Assembly: GCF_002878395.1 (NCBI RefSeq)
Contig: NC_061115.1
Coordinates: 57,007,850-57,071,849, forward strand
Reading direction: 5' to 3'
Length of the DNA stretch: 64,000 nt
DNA from: Capsicum annuum
Taxonomy: Eukaryota; Streptophyta; Magnoliopsida; Solanales; Solanaceae
In this document: piece after piece, positions 12,421-23,804 of the stretch
Layout: every line of letters starts with the position of its first letter
Numbering within the stretch: the first letter of the stretch is position 1
Made by a program: the position numbers and the translations under genes
Notes under the pieces: model-generated
Seen by the model: only the letters and a program-made list of their open reading frames with translations
Database searches by the model: none
Told to the model about the DNA's origin: nothing

Positions 12421-13200
12421 CAGGGAGGTTCATCAGCTTCCTAGACTAGGTTTTCATTTGGTTGATTTAGCTGAGGGTAGTGTATGCATTTAGAATAGTT
12501 TGGAATCTTCTTTGGTTACCTAAGTGAAAGAAAAGCAAGATAGGGACCCCAGTCTAGTTAAGTTGAAGGATTCAGTCAGAGATCAGAAAGTAGAGGTTTT
12601 CTCCCAAGGGGGAGATAGTGTGTTGCGATGTCAGGATAGGCTGTGTGTGCTATGCATTAATGGGTTGAGGTAGAGAATCCTTGCAGAATTGCATGGTTTA
12701 TGTTACTCTATTCACCTAGGGGCCACTAAGATGTACCATGATTTGCAAGAAATCTATTGGTGGAGTGGTATGAAGAGGGATATTATAGAGTTTGTAGCCA
12801 TGTGCTCTAATTATCAGTAGGTTAACGTTGAGCACCAAAGGCCTAGTGGCACTATACAGAAGTTCAGCATCCCTACTTAGAAGTGGGAAAAGGTGAACAT
12901 AGATTTTGTAATAGGATTTCCCCATTTTCGTCTTTAACATGACTCTATTTGGGTTATTGTAGACAGAATGACCAAATCATTTCATTTTTTACCAGTTCAT
13001 ACATCTTATTTAACAGAGGACTATGCCAAGATTTATATTAGAGATTTGGTTAGGTTGCATGAAGTCCCATTGTCTATCATCTCAGATAGAGGTACTCAGT
13101 TTACCTCTCACTTTTGGAAGGCCTTTCACCCTCAGACAGATGGTCAGGTATAGATAACTATTCAGACCTTAGAGGACATGTTGAGAGCGCGTGTTATCAA
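12421..13200 (+). pseudogene. pol: Tekay integrase, 3'-truncated (element B)
   Basis: The linker after RNase H leads into a weak HHCC finger (about 12690-12820) and the core IWVIVDRMTKS (12947) and SIISDRGTQFTSHFWKAF (13072-13126). Compared with element E at 56398-56447, 42 bp are lost in frame between two copies of GCMTTYCA, joining KAF directly to HPQTDGQ. The Glu expected after DGQ is absent and a stop follows. The gene then ends at about 13197, where the sequence jumps to the purine tract; the rest of integrase and the whole chromodomain are missing. Confidence 0.85.
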
Positions 13201-13227
13201 GGATAAATGTTTCCAAGGGTGAGATAT
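13201..13227 (+). other. Polypurine tract of element B after deletion junction
   Basis: GGATAAATG then TTCCAAGGGTGAGATAT leads into the LTR at 13228. In A, the matching tract lies about 0.9 kb further from the integrase core than here, which shows the deletion. Confidence 0.8.
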
Positions 13228-15447
13228 TGTAGGACCCTGTAAGATCCTAGATCATTTCAACTTACTATTGAATGTTAAAGGTGTCCAAGACTTAGAAAAA
13301 TTCACTAAGTATTAAGGCTTAGTCCTCTACAAAGCCTTTTAAACTTTTATGATTTTATTTTCGTCCTTCCCAACTTCAGGACGTTAATTTCTAAGTTGAT
13401 TCATGATCGGGGTTGTCGATGGTTTATCTCAGGGGAGTTTCAAATTTTTCAGACGAGGTTTGAGACCTGTTTAAATGGTCAATACATAGAGGCTCCACAA
13501 TATGGCTATGGTGCGTTCAATATCGCATCGGTAGGGGGCACCACGATACACTGCATATCGTGTTGATAGAGCACTGCGGTGCGGGGTATTTCTTATTAGT
13601 TGGTCCAGTTCAGGTTAATAAGTTTCAGGTCCAGGAGGATATTTGAGTCATTTCCCTTACTATAATCTAGCCATAACATGAGATTTAGTGTTCCAAAAGC
13701 ATTATTTGTCTTCTTTTACACAAAATTCTCTTAAAAGAAAGTATTTCTCTCTCAAGAACAAACCCTAGCCTCTTTAAAATTCAAGCTCAAGCTTTAATAA
13801 ATCACCAATAACTTTAACTAATTCATCAATTAAGGTATGTGTGATGCTCATCCATGGGCCTTTTTCACCCATGGAGTCCAATAATACATTTTCAAGTTTA
13901 AAGCCTTGATTTTTACATGTTATTATGAGTTATCTTCATGAAGCTATTATGAATTTTGATTACAAATTATGTTTACCATGTGCTTTCATTGGAAGTTGTC
14001 CTTGACAGGTTCGAGAGATGATGTTTGCATGTCAAATCCTAAATTCATGACTTTGGTATTTCAATTATGTTAGTATCGCATGTTTTAACTATTATCATAT
14101 TTAAGCCTATGAATTTAAAGTGTTTGCTGAAATGCCAATATGATTAGGTTTTGAACAATGGCTACTTATGATATTTTTGAAGATTCGGTATGTTCCTATT
14201 ATTATTGTTATCGAGTCCTGGGGTCATGAATACCTAAAATTTAGCTGATTACCTAGCTTTCATTATCTACCAAATGATTTCAGTTATACCATGAGCAATA
14301 TCATTCAGTTAGTTAGTATGGTCAGTTGCGAGTTTAATTAAGCTTAGTTTAGTTCAGTAATTAGTTTCTTTTAGTTAGGAGTAAAACTTAGCATCGAGTT
14401 AATATAGGGATGGTATCTCCCATATATGTAGGTATGAGGCTCTTGTCTCCCCTGTCAGTAGGCATGAGACGTTAGTAGCAGTCCCTACATTCCAGAACTA
14501 CGGCACCACCATAGAGTTTGAGGGGTCCTCTATTAGGTAGTCATAACATCCTGTCCTTTGGGATATTAGATTAGTGGATCCATGCTACCAATATTAGTAC
14601 CTTTGGCATGATACTGACACCCTCCCAACTGGGGTTACAGGTTAGACCCTGATAGTACAGTAGGGATTTTTGATTATAGCTAGCTCCCACAGTCTCAATT
14701 CAGTATTTAGTACAAAGTTCAGTTTTAGGTTTTCTTGACCTTAGAATACAGTTATCAGTTATTCAATGACAATATTTCAGTACTTCAATTTATAGACTAT
14801 ATCAGAAGCTTGTTTATGCTTGGTCATGTATTCTTAGATTTTAGAGCTTTTATGCATTCATACTCAGTTATCTCATACTATTCAGTCTATTGTTATCTAA
14901 TATATATAGCCCATGCATTTCAACCTAACCTCATCTCATATACCAGTACATTCAAAGTACTGATCGCATACTCCTTTCTTACGCTATAATGTCTTATATC
15001 ATAGGTTTAAATGCTCGGGTTCCCGGTCGTACTTATACATTCTAGAGCATCAGCAGTTGTAGTAGTGGTGAGTACTCATATATTCAGGATTGTTTATGTT
15101 TATTTTAGTCTTTCATCTCAATAGTCAGTCGGAGTTAGTTGGGGGATTGCCCCATCAAATCCTTAGTCAGTTAGAGGCTTTTTAGATTATTTCAGACTGT
15201 TTGTCGATTTATCAATTGTTATGATCAGTCTTCTCAGTATTTTTTAGACGCTTTCAGAATTATGATCTTTAATTGAGTGTTTAAGTATTTAAAACCTTAT
15301 GCCATTTTTGGTTAAATTCTGCATATGTTATTTTTTTTTATCTTTTTTATTCAGTGCTCACAGTAGGTACCAGCTCATGGTTTAGCTTGTGGTCTCTTAG
15401 ACTGTAAGCACCGAATGACATCCAGGGTGTATTTTTGGGGCATCATA
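13228..15447 (+). mobile_element. 3' LTR of Tekay element B
   Basis: Starts TGTAGGACCCTG and ends CATCATA, aligned over its length with the LTR at 6976-9161. A stretch at about 14411-14470 contains two imperfect copies of 'tctccc..gtaggYatgag', one of which is missing in the partner. I see no matching target duplication, because the left end of the composite is truncated. Confidence 0.9.
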
Positions 15448-15934
15448 TTCTCTTGCCTAAGCTATCAACGACCTTATCTCTATGATCACCAATCTCCATT
15501 TCCATAATTATAGAAGTATTATCATTATCATATGCATCTATGAAAGTTCTCTCTGGGACTTTCTCAACATTCGTTGGGGCAACTTGAGGTGCAACCTGAT
15601 CGATAACAATTGGTGTGGTATTGGAAGATATCTTTATAAACATATTATCAAACTCACTAGAGTGTAACTAATCCATCTCTTCTCTCAACTTAATAATATC
15701 AACACAAATGGCAGCCAAACTATCACTACTAGGTATATCACCTATCTTTCTCTCTTGAAGTTCTCTTTGATAAGTTCTCTTAGTCAGCCTGTTCAACCTA
15801 TCTTCATGTCATTGTAATGTATGTATCACTTTCTTTACATCCTATTAAAGAGGCTCTAAAGCAAAATGAATCATCTTTGGAATCTAGTATGATAAATGAG
15901 TCACCCTAGAATCTGTAGCCATAGTCAAAGTCAC
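15448..15934 (-). pseudogene. 3' ORF remnant of Tat element J, distal part
   Basis: The minus strand is largely open and encodes a charged, low-complexity tail with segments SDSLAAICVDIIKLREEMD (about 15690-15745), VEKVPERTFIDAYDNDN (about 15540-15590) and DHRDKVVDSLGKRI ending at 15443. I do not recognise the domain. Its position downstream of the minus-strand integrase at 19042-20347 and its coiled, charged nature resemble the C-terminal part of the extra ORF that many Tat elements carry after pol. This link is inference. Confidence 0.4.
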
Positions 15935-17901
15935 TATTACACCCAAGGTTCTAAACCCTGAGATTCTCTTGGTATTTTGCTCACTACTCAGGTTATGACT
16001 CAGTTGATGAGTCATGAAGACTCCTCATGAGTTGTCAGGTACTAATCATAGCCTAACCAATAAGTTTGTCCGTGGTTTCTGATGAGGTCACAATTTGGAC
16101 CTCAAGAGTCAGGGTGAGGTCATGAGTCTTAATGAAGGACTCATGGCCAAGATAGTGAGGTGTCCCTGAGTCACAGCCCAAACTGAGAGTCATGGTGACA
16201 ACTTGTGGCTACTGACCACGACTCGTGGTTAGTAGCAATTGGGAGTTATTTTTTGCACATTTTTCATTAAGGGTAAATTGGTTTTTTCTTTTCCTTTACA
16301 CTATTACCATGACTTAAAACCTTCCCTTAGACCTATTTCCACCTAATTAACATAATCATAAACTACTCTTCTCTCTCAAATTCCCCAATTAAGAGTAAGG
16401 CTAGGGTTTCTAAGGATTGGTCATCTAGGGATCAAAGTGTGATTTCTTCTCCAAATTCTTATTTTCAGGCATGTAACTCTTCCCCAAACTTGGATTTTAT
16501 TATGGCATGCAATGGTTTGTTATTTCCATGGTTTTAATGTGTGATTTTGGAATTTGGGTTGAGGGTCTTGGGCAGTTATTGTTTAAATGATATTTCTATG
16601 GTTCGTATACATTTGTTTATGCCTTATTGATCAATTTTGGAACTCATGGGCATGGTAAATGGAATAGGGGGTTGTGTATTCCCCTAAATTTGTAAGGATT
16701 TTTGTATGAAGTTGATAATAATATCAACAAACTTGCATAATTAGATTTGAAAAAAGGCTAATCATATGGTTTTGCTTACTCTTCTAATCTATTGCATTAT
16801 ACTTATGGCTAAACGAAAAAAATGATTTGGAAAGGCCTTGGTTGCCATGGAATGGTTTCTAAATTAAAACTTGGGAGACACATGGGTAAATTGGTAATGG
16901 AATTGGCTTGCAATCTTAACTTAATTGGTATGATGATACAATTCATTAAATGCCTAAATGGATGACTCCGTGATTAAATGAATGGGTTATGTGCAAATGT
17001 TTAATAGGGCTTAAAGGGGGTTCTGTAGCTCGCCATAGAAGGTAGAGTCCCAAAGGGACTGATACTGGAAACTATATTTGCTGGCGTGGGAACCTTGGTG
17101 GCCGTGTGTATAGTTCACACTTTATATATATTTGTGGAATGGTTGGAGCCTCGGTGGCTTTGGACCTTTCTCGAATTTCTGAGTTGTACGGCTAACATAC
17201 ACTGGGGCCCTTTCGGTGGGGAGAGCCAGACCTATATAGCTCATGGGTGTTTTTAGGATAGTTAGAGCTACATAGTCCAAGTTAATGGTTTTAAAGTTAA
17301 TGCTTAAACCTTGTTCCCTATGTCAACATTGTGTATATATGTATATTTGCATGTATGTGAAATGTACATTGCGTTTGGATTGATTTTGAAATGGCATTAT
17401 TTTATCCCTTATCCCGAGTTATATACTAGCGCTCACCCCGCTAACTATCCTAGGACACTGTATTATTTCTTGATATTGGGTCCGACGATACGTCTTTTAC
17501 CCCCATTCAACATTAGGTGATTTGGTTGGTCCATAGTGAAGTGTTGAGCATCCATCCTCTGGAAATCTTAGTCATTCCATCAGTTTCCTTCCATATTTTT
17601 GAATTGTAGAGTTCACATCAACATTATCATTGTCATTGTCATTGTAATTGTGTTGGTCGGGGGCATGTCTCGACCTAGTTTGATATTCGAATTGTTTTAT
17701 AGGTTTTTATGGACAAGTGTGGGTTGAATGGTTATTATAATTTCTTACAGATTACATTTGAGTATGTTGACTATATTATATCATGCTTGGTTGTCTTTCA
17801 CTATTGGTTTGGATTTTGTTTGGGATAGGCTATGGGTAGTCTTTAGCCTTCGATGGGCTTAAGATACCTGTCACGACTAGGCCCGGGTTTTGGTCTTGAC
17901 A
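15935..17901 (+). mobile_element. Solo-type Tekay LTR, plus strand (I)
   Basis: Starts TATTACACCC (first G of TG changed) and ends GGTCTTGACA. The last 600 bp match, in opposite orientation, the LTRs of element C: the 'acactggggccctttcggtggggagag' type block at 17200 and the 'cgactaggcccgggt' block at 17875. It contains clustered GAGTCATG/CATGAGTC motifs (15995-16200) and a long leader. No PBS follows and no purine tract precedes it, so a solo LTR is the simplest reading. I could not find a target duplication. Confidence 0.65.
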
Positions 17902-18310
17902 GCAGCCATCCTCAATACCATAGCTTGAGAAAGAACCTATTGTGAACCCAATGGTAGATATTAAGGATGTTCTGGTGCAAAAGCTACAACTAGAGTTGGT
18001 GTAAGAGATGTAATAGAAAGGACTAAAATAGTAGTAGGAGGTGGCACAGGGGATGGACAAAGTCAAATCACCTATAGGTGCAAATGATTGTAATTCAACT
18101 ATAGCAGACTGGGAAAGTGGAAGCTCTAACTGACTTTTGTTATATAAATGAGCATGATCAAAGGCTGATATCAGTAGTGGTATTCATGACACGATTACTA
18201 GGATTCTCAGGCACTTTGGGTCTTTGCACATATGAGAGATTAAACAAGGTAATAGATAAGATGATTTCCATTGTTGGGACCTCTTTGCAATTTATAATTT
18301 AATAACTATC
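17902..18310 (-). pseudogene. 3' ORF remnant of Tat element J, proximal part
   Basis: On the minus strand it encodes low-complexity, Ser- and Thr-rich sequence (about 17905-18066) and a preceding stretch with SQLELPLSQSAIVELQSF near 18085-18140. It has no domain I recognise. It appears to continue into 15448-15934 across the inserted LTR I. The plus-strand reading of the same DNA (18117-18302) is a chance ORF. Confidence 0.35.
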
Positions 18311-18989
18311 CCAAAGTTTATCCTTAATTTCTTCATACTACAAAAAATTACCAACGCTTTTTCTAGATTAATATTTGACTCAGTCTTAGAATCCATCACC
18401 TAGATATCACAAACCCAAGCCAAAATTGTGCTTTAAAATTCAAATCCTTCTTTTGAATAATAGCCTAGACTCAATCCATGAAGTTGAACTATACATAGCA
18501 AAGCATAAAGCAATGCATGATTAATGTCAAACTCATCTTTCAATGTGGTGGAGAAGTAATGGTTGCTAGCAATGGTATGAATACTCTATAGCCTAAGAAG
18601 ATCATTAATAGTAGTCTTACCGTACTTCATATTAATGCTACAAACTTTTACCATGTCGTAGATGAATTGAGGTTGTCCTCTCTTTTTATTTGCAGGAAAC
18701 AATAGTACATATGCCGTATAAAACTCTTTCACCCATATAATATTGTAATCTAGCAATGATTTTGTAAAATTTTGGTGGCCAGTCTAACATTATGCGAACT
18801 AACTTGTGTGATATGCATAACTGCCAACTTTTGATTGCAACCAAGGAAAGAATGCCAGTATGATGCACCCAAGTGCTATATCATATCACACAAGTGTTTC
18901 AAGGAAAGTTAATGCAAAACTTCAACCCAAATTCTTTTACATACTTCCACCATTGAGCACATGTTATTCAAAAAGATAAAAAAGTAAAA
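18311..18989 (-). other. Decayed Tat sequence between integrase and 3' ORF (J)
   Basis: AT-rich, no recognisable domain on either strand. From its position it should hold the start of the J 3' ORF, with many stops. Confidence 0.3.
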
Positions 18990-19041
18990 CATGGGTTTTC
19001 TCTCATGAAGTGCCTTATTTAACATTATGTCATAATGCAGC
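18990..19041 (-). other. Conserved post-integrase motif of Tat/Athila elements (J)
   Basis: The minus strand reads GACATAATGTTAAATAAGG, then CACTTCATGAGAGAAAACCC. This matches the block TTAAA..AAGCGCTT..GGGAGGCAACCC that I know directly after pol in many plant Tat/Athila elements. The same block occurs in element F at 24675-24720. Confidence 0.6.
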
Positions 19042-20347
19042 TAGTAATTCCCTAGCATCATCAAGGTAGAACACACTGATGAAATCTACCTCTGTCCTTC
19101 TTCCAAAGTAATGCTTAATCGTATGACCATTCACCGTGAATAGGGGCCCTTTGCACCTTTCAATTAAATAACTCTACTTGGGAAGTATTCTACCACCTTA
19201 AATGTTTTGGACCACCTTGAAATGAGCTTTATTTGAAATAACTTGTATCTTGAGTTAAACATTATGACATCATCATATTTCTGGAACTGTTTTTCAAAAT
19301 CTTGGCTTCATGCCATCTTTTCATATTTTCCTTGTAAGATCAGAGCTCTTATAATCTCTCAAGTAGAATTCATCGGTCTTTTGAAGTTTCCCAACCTTTG
19401 ACTTGGAGGTTGTTTCACAATTCATATTTAATTTATTAAAATCCTACAATTACTTGTATTCTAGCTCGATGAGGAGATGATAAGACTTGACTCAAAATAA
19501 TTGGTATGATCATATGCCAATAGGAGTTTTGAAAGTAGTTCTATATTTCTACAAGGCATCATAAGCTTCTGGGCCGAATCTATTTGATTAGCATTTACCG
19601 TCTTGGCCAAAAATCCTTTATTCTCTCGGTTAGAGACCTTTACTAGCCCATTTGATTAAGGGTGGTAAAGTGTATCCATCTTAAGTTTTACTCCATACTT
19701 GGCAAGTAAAGAGTAAAAACAGCTATTAAGAAGTGAGAGCCTCATTACTTATAATAGCATATAGTGTCCCAAATCAAGTAAAGATATTCTTCTTCAAGAA
19801 TTGAGTGACACTTATAACTTTGTTAATTTGCAAGACAATAGCTTTGACTTATTTGGAAAAATGATCCACCACAGCTAAGATGTTGCAGTTCCTTTATGGG
19901 ATCATAAAGGGTCCCATTAAGTCTAATTCCCATTCATCAAACAACTCAAAAACTATACCTAGCTGTAATGGCATTTTATGCCTCCTTAAAATTCTTCTTT
20001 GCCTTTGACATTGCTCACTCACATGAAACTAACTTATGTGCATCACGATACAAGGTGGGCTAATAGAATTTACTTTGGAGAACTTTTTCAGCAATATGAA
20101 CATCACCATGATGACCACCTACCAACGAGAAGTGACATGCCTCAAGAATTGATCTCATATAATTTTAAGCCAGACATTTATGAACCATATTATCAATATA
20201 TTCCCTAAAGAGAAAACATTCATCCCTGAAGTACCGCTTCACATAATGGACAAAGCACTTTTGTTGATAATTATTACGGCCATCAAAGAGTATATACTGA
20301 TAAGCTGGCAATTTGTTTTTAACACTTTTAATCTTAAAGTTACATCT
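19042..20347 (-). pseudogene. pol: Tat-type integrase remnant (element J)
   Basis: Reading from 20347 downward: KNKLPAYQYILFDG, a zinc finger region with VHKCLA, then EACHFSLVGGHHGDVHIAEKV (about 20080-20190), the core start DEWELDLMGPF (19911-19940), VVDHFSK, then AIISNEALTS at about 19735-19765, where the family has SDGG, so the second catalytic Asp is Asn. Further on come a TFKTPIG block (about 19530) and the C-terminal FTVNGHTIKHYFG (about 19105-19145). Many stops and frameshifts. In living copies this protein integrates cDNA; here the active site is lost. Confidence 0.8.
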
Positions 20348-21603
20348 GGTTTCTATTGATTTGAGGTGTATCTCATGTTAAATTGCTCATCTATGCAGGA
20401 AATTAATGAATTTGAGGTTGAGCTAACCATACAATTCAAATTGAATGCAAAATGAAAGTAAAAAGGCTTAAAATAACTCATTAGATGATGGAAGCTTACA
20501 TGCACACGCAGTTGAGAAGGTACACATGTAGATGAGCAAGAGCATGTCAAAATAGTGCACTAGAAGCCCATATACACCCATAACATATGTACATAAGTGG
20601 CTACCTTCATAGACAGGTGCATCAATAGATGAAAAATGCACTGTCATTTTCATATTTCCTAGTATATGATTTTTTTAGCTTTAAAAAGGGGTTCTCGGAT
20701 CTAGAACTCAATTTTTTTTATAATTTTTGAGCATGAGAAACATTGAGTTTAAATAGTAAAGGTGAAATTAGTGTTTATCTTGTTCTTTCCATTTAATTTG
20801 GATCTCAATTCTTTTGATTATCTTGGATTTGACGGAATAATGGAATAAAAATTTGTGTAATTTTCCTTTTTCTATCTCTATAAGTAGTTAATTTCTCTAC
20901 TTGGGGATATTCTTGAATATGTAGTGATAATTTTATTGGTGTTATTTATTTGTATTCCAAATTGATTAGTTGTTATATGTTTAACTCCTACTCCCTATTT
21001 TTGACCTGTAATTGAAGGTTGCAAACTTTGGTTAACTGTAGAACCCTCATAATCCCTGACAAAAAAGATGAGGATGAGGAATAATAGTTATAATAACTTG
21101 ATGTTTATCATTTAATAGTGTCTTTCATACCTAAGGATGATAAAATAGGTGTGGTATTTGTTATATTGCTTATCAGGTGTTCGAAATAACCCACTTGTGA
21201 TATTTTGGTGTTTGATTAAAAGATTAACATCAAAGACCCATAATCTATCCCACCCATAAATGCTAATAAAATTTAGGCAAATACTCCACTACCCGTACAT
21301 GTAACTCTTAAGATATCATAAACTCAATTCCTATTTCAAACTTGATTACAACTCTTTCTCTCTAGTGCTCAAATTTTGCATCTAAAGCTATGATCGATAT
21401 TGTTGATTACAAAATGTTAAAAAAAATTCCCATTTACTTTTTACATTATTTTTATAGCATTACGTGCAAGGATTAGTTTCTATAGACACATAAAGGTGAA
21501 ATTTTTCCATTCATTACTCGTGGATTTGACCCCAACTCTAAGTTGAGTAATTATGTTGACCACGATCACTTATACTTTTACGGTATAATTTGAGTGTTAT
21601 CAA
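20348..21603 (+). mobile_element. Tat/Athila-type LTR, plus strand (K, 5' LTR of G)
   Basis: The 3' end has the 'gtggatttgaccccaactctaagttgagtaat' type block also seen at the end of LTR F, and it closes with GAGTGTTATCA. About 11 of the next 20 bases fit the Asp-tRNA-type primer site TGGCGCCGTTGCCGGGG, so a decayed PBS is likely. A gag start lies 137 bases further on. The middle resembles the LTR of element H (CTACTTGGGGATATTC near 20901). The left boundary with integrase J is uncertain by a few hundred bases. Confidence 0.55.
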
Positions 21604-21740
21604 AAATGACATTTTTTCCAAGGAATGAAATGTGTCATTAGTATTTTTAGTGCTATAAGCTACTTTTGTTTAGCCGTTGTTAAATTTTTATTTTTTTCAT
21701 ATTTTTGTATTTTACATGTAATAATATAAGCCTCCACAGA

Positions 21741-21926
21741 ATGAGTCAATATGATAGTGATTCCATTCTCTTTGATAGACACCTTAAGGATGAGGATCAC
21801 CTCGATGATGCTTGTAGAGCAAGTACTTTTCGTATTCCACCCACTGAGGGAAATTGAGTATTTCACATCACTTGTGTGATGCTTTATCTACTTTAATTGA
21901 AGGGTTTATTTGGGGAAAAATCCTAG
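21741..21926 (+). pseudogene. gag: Tat gag, N-terminal part (element G), interrupted by F
   Basis: The ATG at 21741 opens MSQYDSDSILFDRHLKDED, then RIPPTEGN, a stop, and LKGLFGEKS up to the insertion of element F. This is the start and first conserved block ('GLFxGxxxED') of Tat/Athila Gag. The frame is taken up again at 30482 with VNLDLMSFIDMCIPLDIT. The join across F is at the CCTAG/CCTAT duplication. In the family the protein is the capsid precursor. Confidence 0.75.
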
Positions 21927-23389
21927 TGATGAGTGGTGGATTTACCACTCATTTTCACACAACATTTGTGCACAATACAATGATTTAAGTGTATAATAAG
22001 GCATATGTGTGATCAAATGCACTAATATACATATTTTGATGGTATACAGGTTATGAGATGGACAAATATGGATTGGAGCTGAAATAGACCAAGAAAAGGG
22101 GGAAGAAGTGCAGGTGGAAGAATTGGAGTAGAAACAAGCCTTAGTTACCACGATCGTGGTCTGAGGGTCGCGATCGCTACCATTCAAGACATGTCAACAT
22201 ATCACGATCACAAGTTTTGATTGAAATTACGGTAGCCGTGAACACGAACAAGTATCAGCGATCGAAACAAAGTGGGATTATACCCAAGGGCAGATTTGTA
22301 AATTCACACAATCATCCCTAATTCCCTTAAGAAGTTCAAACCCTATCTCATAAAGAATATCCTATTTTTGGGACTTTCTTCCACCATCTAGTTTTCATTT
22401 TTAAAGGGAATATCATTGTTCTAATTTTGGGAAGAAGAATACATTAGAGTAACCCCCCAAGTGGAGGATTAGCACACTTGATTGAAGAATTGTTGGGATT
22501 TAAATATTGAATTTGCATTCTCTTTTATCTTTCATGAATCAATTTGGGGGAGGTTTTGGTATATCTTTGTTCATTATTCTTATGAGTTGCTAGTTTTCCC
22601 TCTTGGGGTTATGTTTGAATGGGGTGCAAGAGTGTGTGTCTTGTGATTGATAGCTTCAATTATTAGTTTATTTTGTTGGTTTTTAAAAATGCTTGATTGT
22701 AAAATGGATTTTGTTGGTGAAAATCTCAAATTTTCTAAATCCCCACTTCATCCATGAAACATGAATATGGGTAATCTAGAGCCTACATTATCCTGAAAGA
22801 GGAATGTAGATGACATGAGTATTTACGAACAATGAGATAGATAATAGTTATTCCCTTTTTGTTGTCTTAGAAATAAGGATAAATTTTGGAATTTCTATGC
22901 CTTAGGCATCAACCTAGAAATAGGGATGCCTAATTAAGGTTTGGTTACACATAGTTGACCGCAACCACTTGGTAGTTAAAAGAATCAGCGGTTGATAGCT
23001 AGTACTTTGTTGAAATGCTCGTATCGAAATCCCTAACCGAGCCTTCCCACACATGCTTTAACTATGATTTGAATTTGATCATCTTGCACCCACATACTAG
23101 TTGCCCTTAGTAATTTATATCCCTAAGATTTGTTTCTAACTGATTATACTCTAATTCTTTATTTCTTCGAGTTAGTCATTTAGAATTCAAAAATAATCAT
23201 ATCTCTAACACATTTAAAATCCCCTAAATTTGTGTCTTAGGTTTTAAGTTAGCAAGAAACTTCCATTTTGAATCGACTCAATCGCCACTCACATTATTCC
23301 TTATGGATTCGACCCCGACTCTTAGCTGGCTAAATATATTGACAGCGATCTCCTTGAACTTAGATTGACATTTAAGTTGAGCATTATAA
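21927..23389 (+). mobile_element. 5' LTR of element F
   Basis: Starts TGATGAGTGG and ends CATTATAA, aligned with GTTATCA at the end of the partner. The first 25 bp form a hairpin (21929-21952). It contains the perfect 14-bp palindrome ACCACGATCGTGGT at 22147-22160 and GCGATCGC at 22170-22177. The end block has GGATTCGACCCCGACTC, common to Tat/Athila LTRs. No ORF. Confidence 0.85.
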
Positions 23390-23394
23390 AAAAA

Positions 23395-23411
23395 TAGCAC
23401 CATTGTTGGGG
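23395..23411 (+). other. Primer binding site of element F (degenerate)
   Basis: TAGCACCATTGTTGGGG fits TGGCGCCGTTGCCGGGG, the Asp-tRNA-type site of Athila elements, with transitions only. It starts five bases after the LTR. Confidence 0.75.
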
Positions 23412-23538
23412 TTCAATTTGGCGTATTGAGTTAGTTTGAAATTTTACCCTAATTGCTTGGATTCAAATTCGTAAATATTTGTGTGTGATTTTTTTGTTTC
23501 TTATGATTAGGTCAATTTTTTTTTGTTTACTTGTCACT

Positions 23539-23760
23539 ATGGCATCTTGGGAAAAATATGATTTTGATAGTTGGAAATCCTATCTTGAGGATCTATGTCC
23601 ATATTGTGATGGACCCTTCTTTTGGTAAGATTATAGATATGCTCCCCAGAAAGAGATGGAGGCACCATCTCAATCCTATTAGAAGTATGATTGTTCTTTA
23701 TGTGGTGGTCGAGATTGACATTTAAGTGATTGTCTAAATGATCCCTCCCCTATTTAAGCT
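23539..23760 (+). pseudogene. Decayed leader ORF with Cys-rich segments (element F)
   Basis: ATG at 23539 opens MASWEKYDFDSWKSYLEDL, then CPYCDGPFFW and a stop, and later YDCSLCGGRD, a stop, HLSDCLND. The paired C-x2-C segments look like worn zinc-knuckle or finger motifs. Similar MAS..YDF leader sequences precede the main ORFs of some Athila-like elements, as far as I recall. Two stops in 70 codons. The overlapping frame from 23531 is a chance ORF. Confidence 0.45.
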
Positions 23761-23804
23761 AACAAAAATGCTAGTTCTTCTTATGAGTTTGATAGGTCCT
23801 ATGT

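Larger units (their letters stand above)
5155..15447 (+). mobile_element. Tekay composite: truncated A, LTR, B, LTR
   Basis: The order is 3' half of an internal region (5155-6975), LTR (6976-9161), full-length PBS-to-PPT internal region (9162-13227), LTR (13228-15447). Both internal parts share protein and nucleotide sequence around the RNase H to integrase region, so they belong to one family. The middle LTR serves as 3' LTR of A and 5' LTR of B. Unequal recombination between two copies, or insertion of one copy next to another with loss of an LTR, could make this. The two LTRs differ at roughly one base in ten over the first 100 bases, so the structure is old. Confidence 0.75.

Noticed and set aside
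17902..17909. GCAGCCAT/GTAGCCAT as target duplication of LTR I
   Set aside because: The left copy (15916-15923) is about 12 bases away from the LTR start, so the spacing does not fit.
18117..18302. Plus-strand ORF of 61 codons
   Set aside because: No recognisable domain, and the minus strand continues element J here.
23531..23725. ORF MSLWHLGKN as a real protein
   Set aside because: The frame from 23539 (MASWEKYDF) has paired Cys motifs and resembles known element leaders; the other frame is chance.
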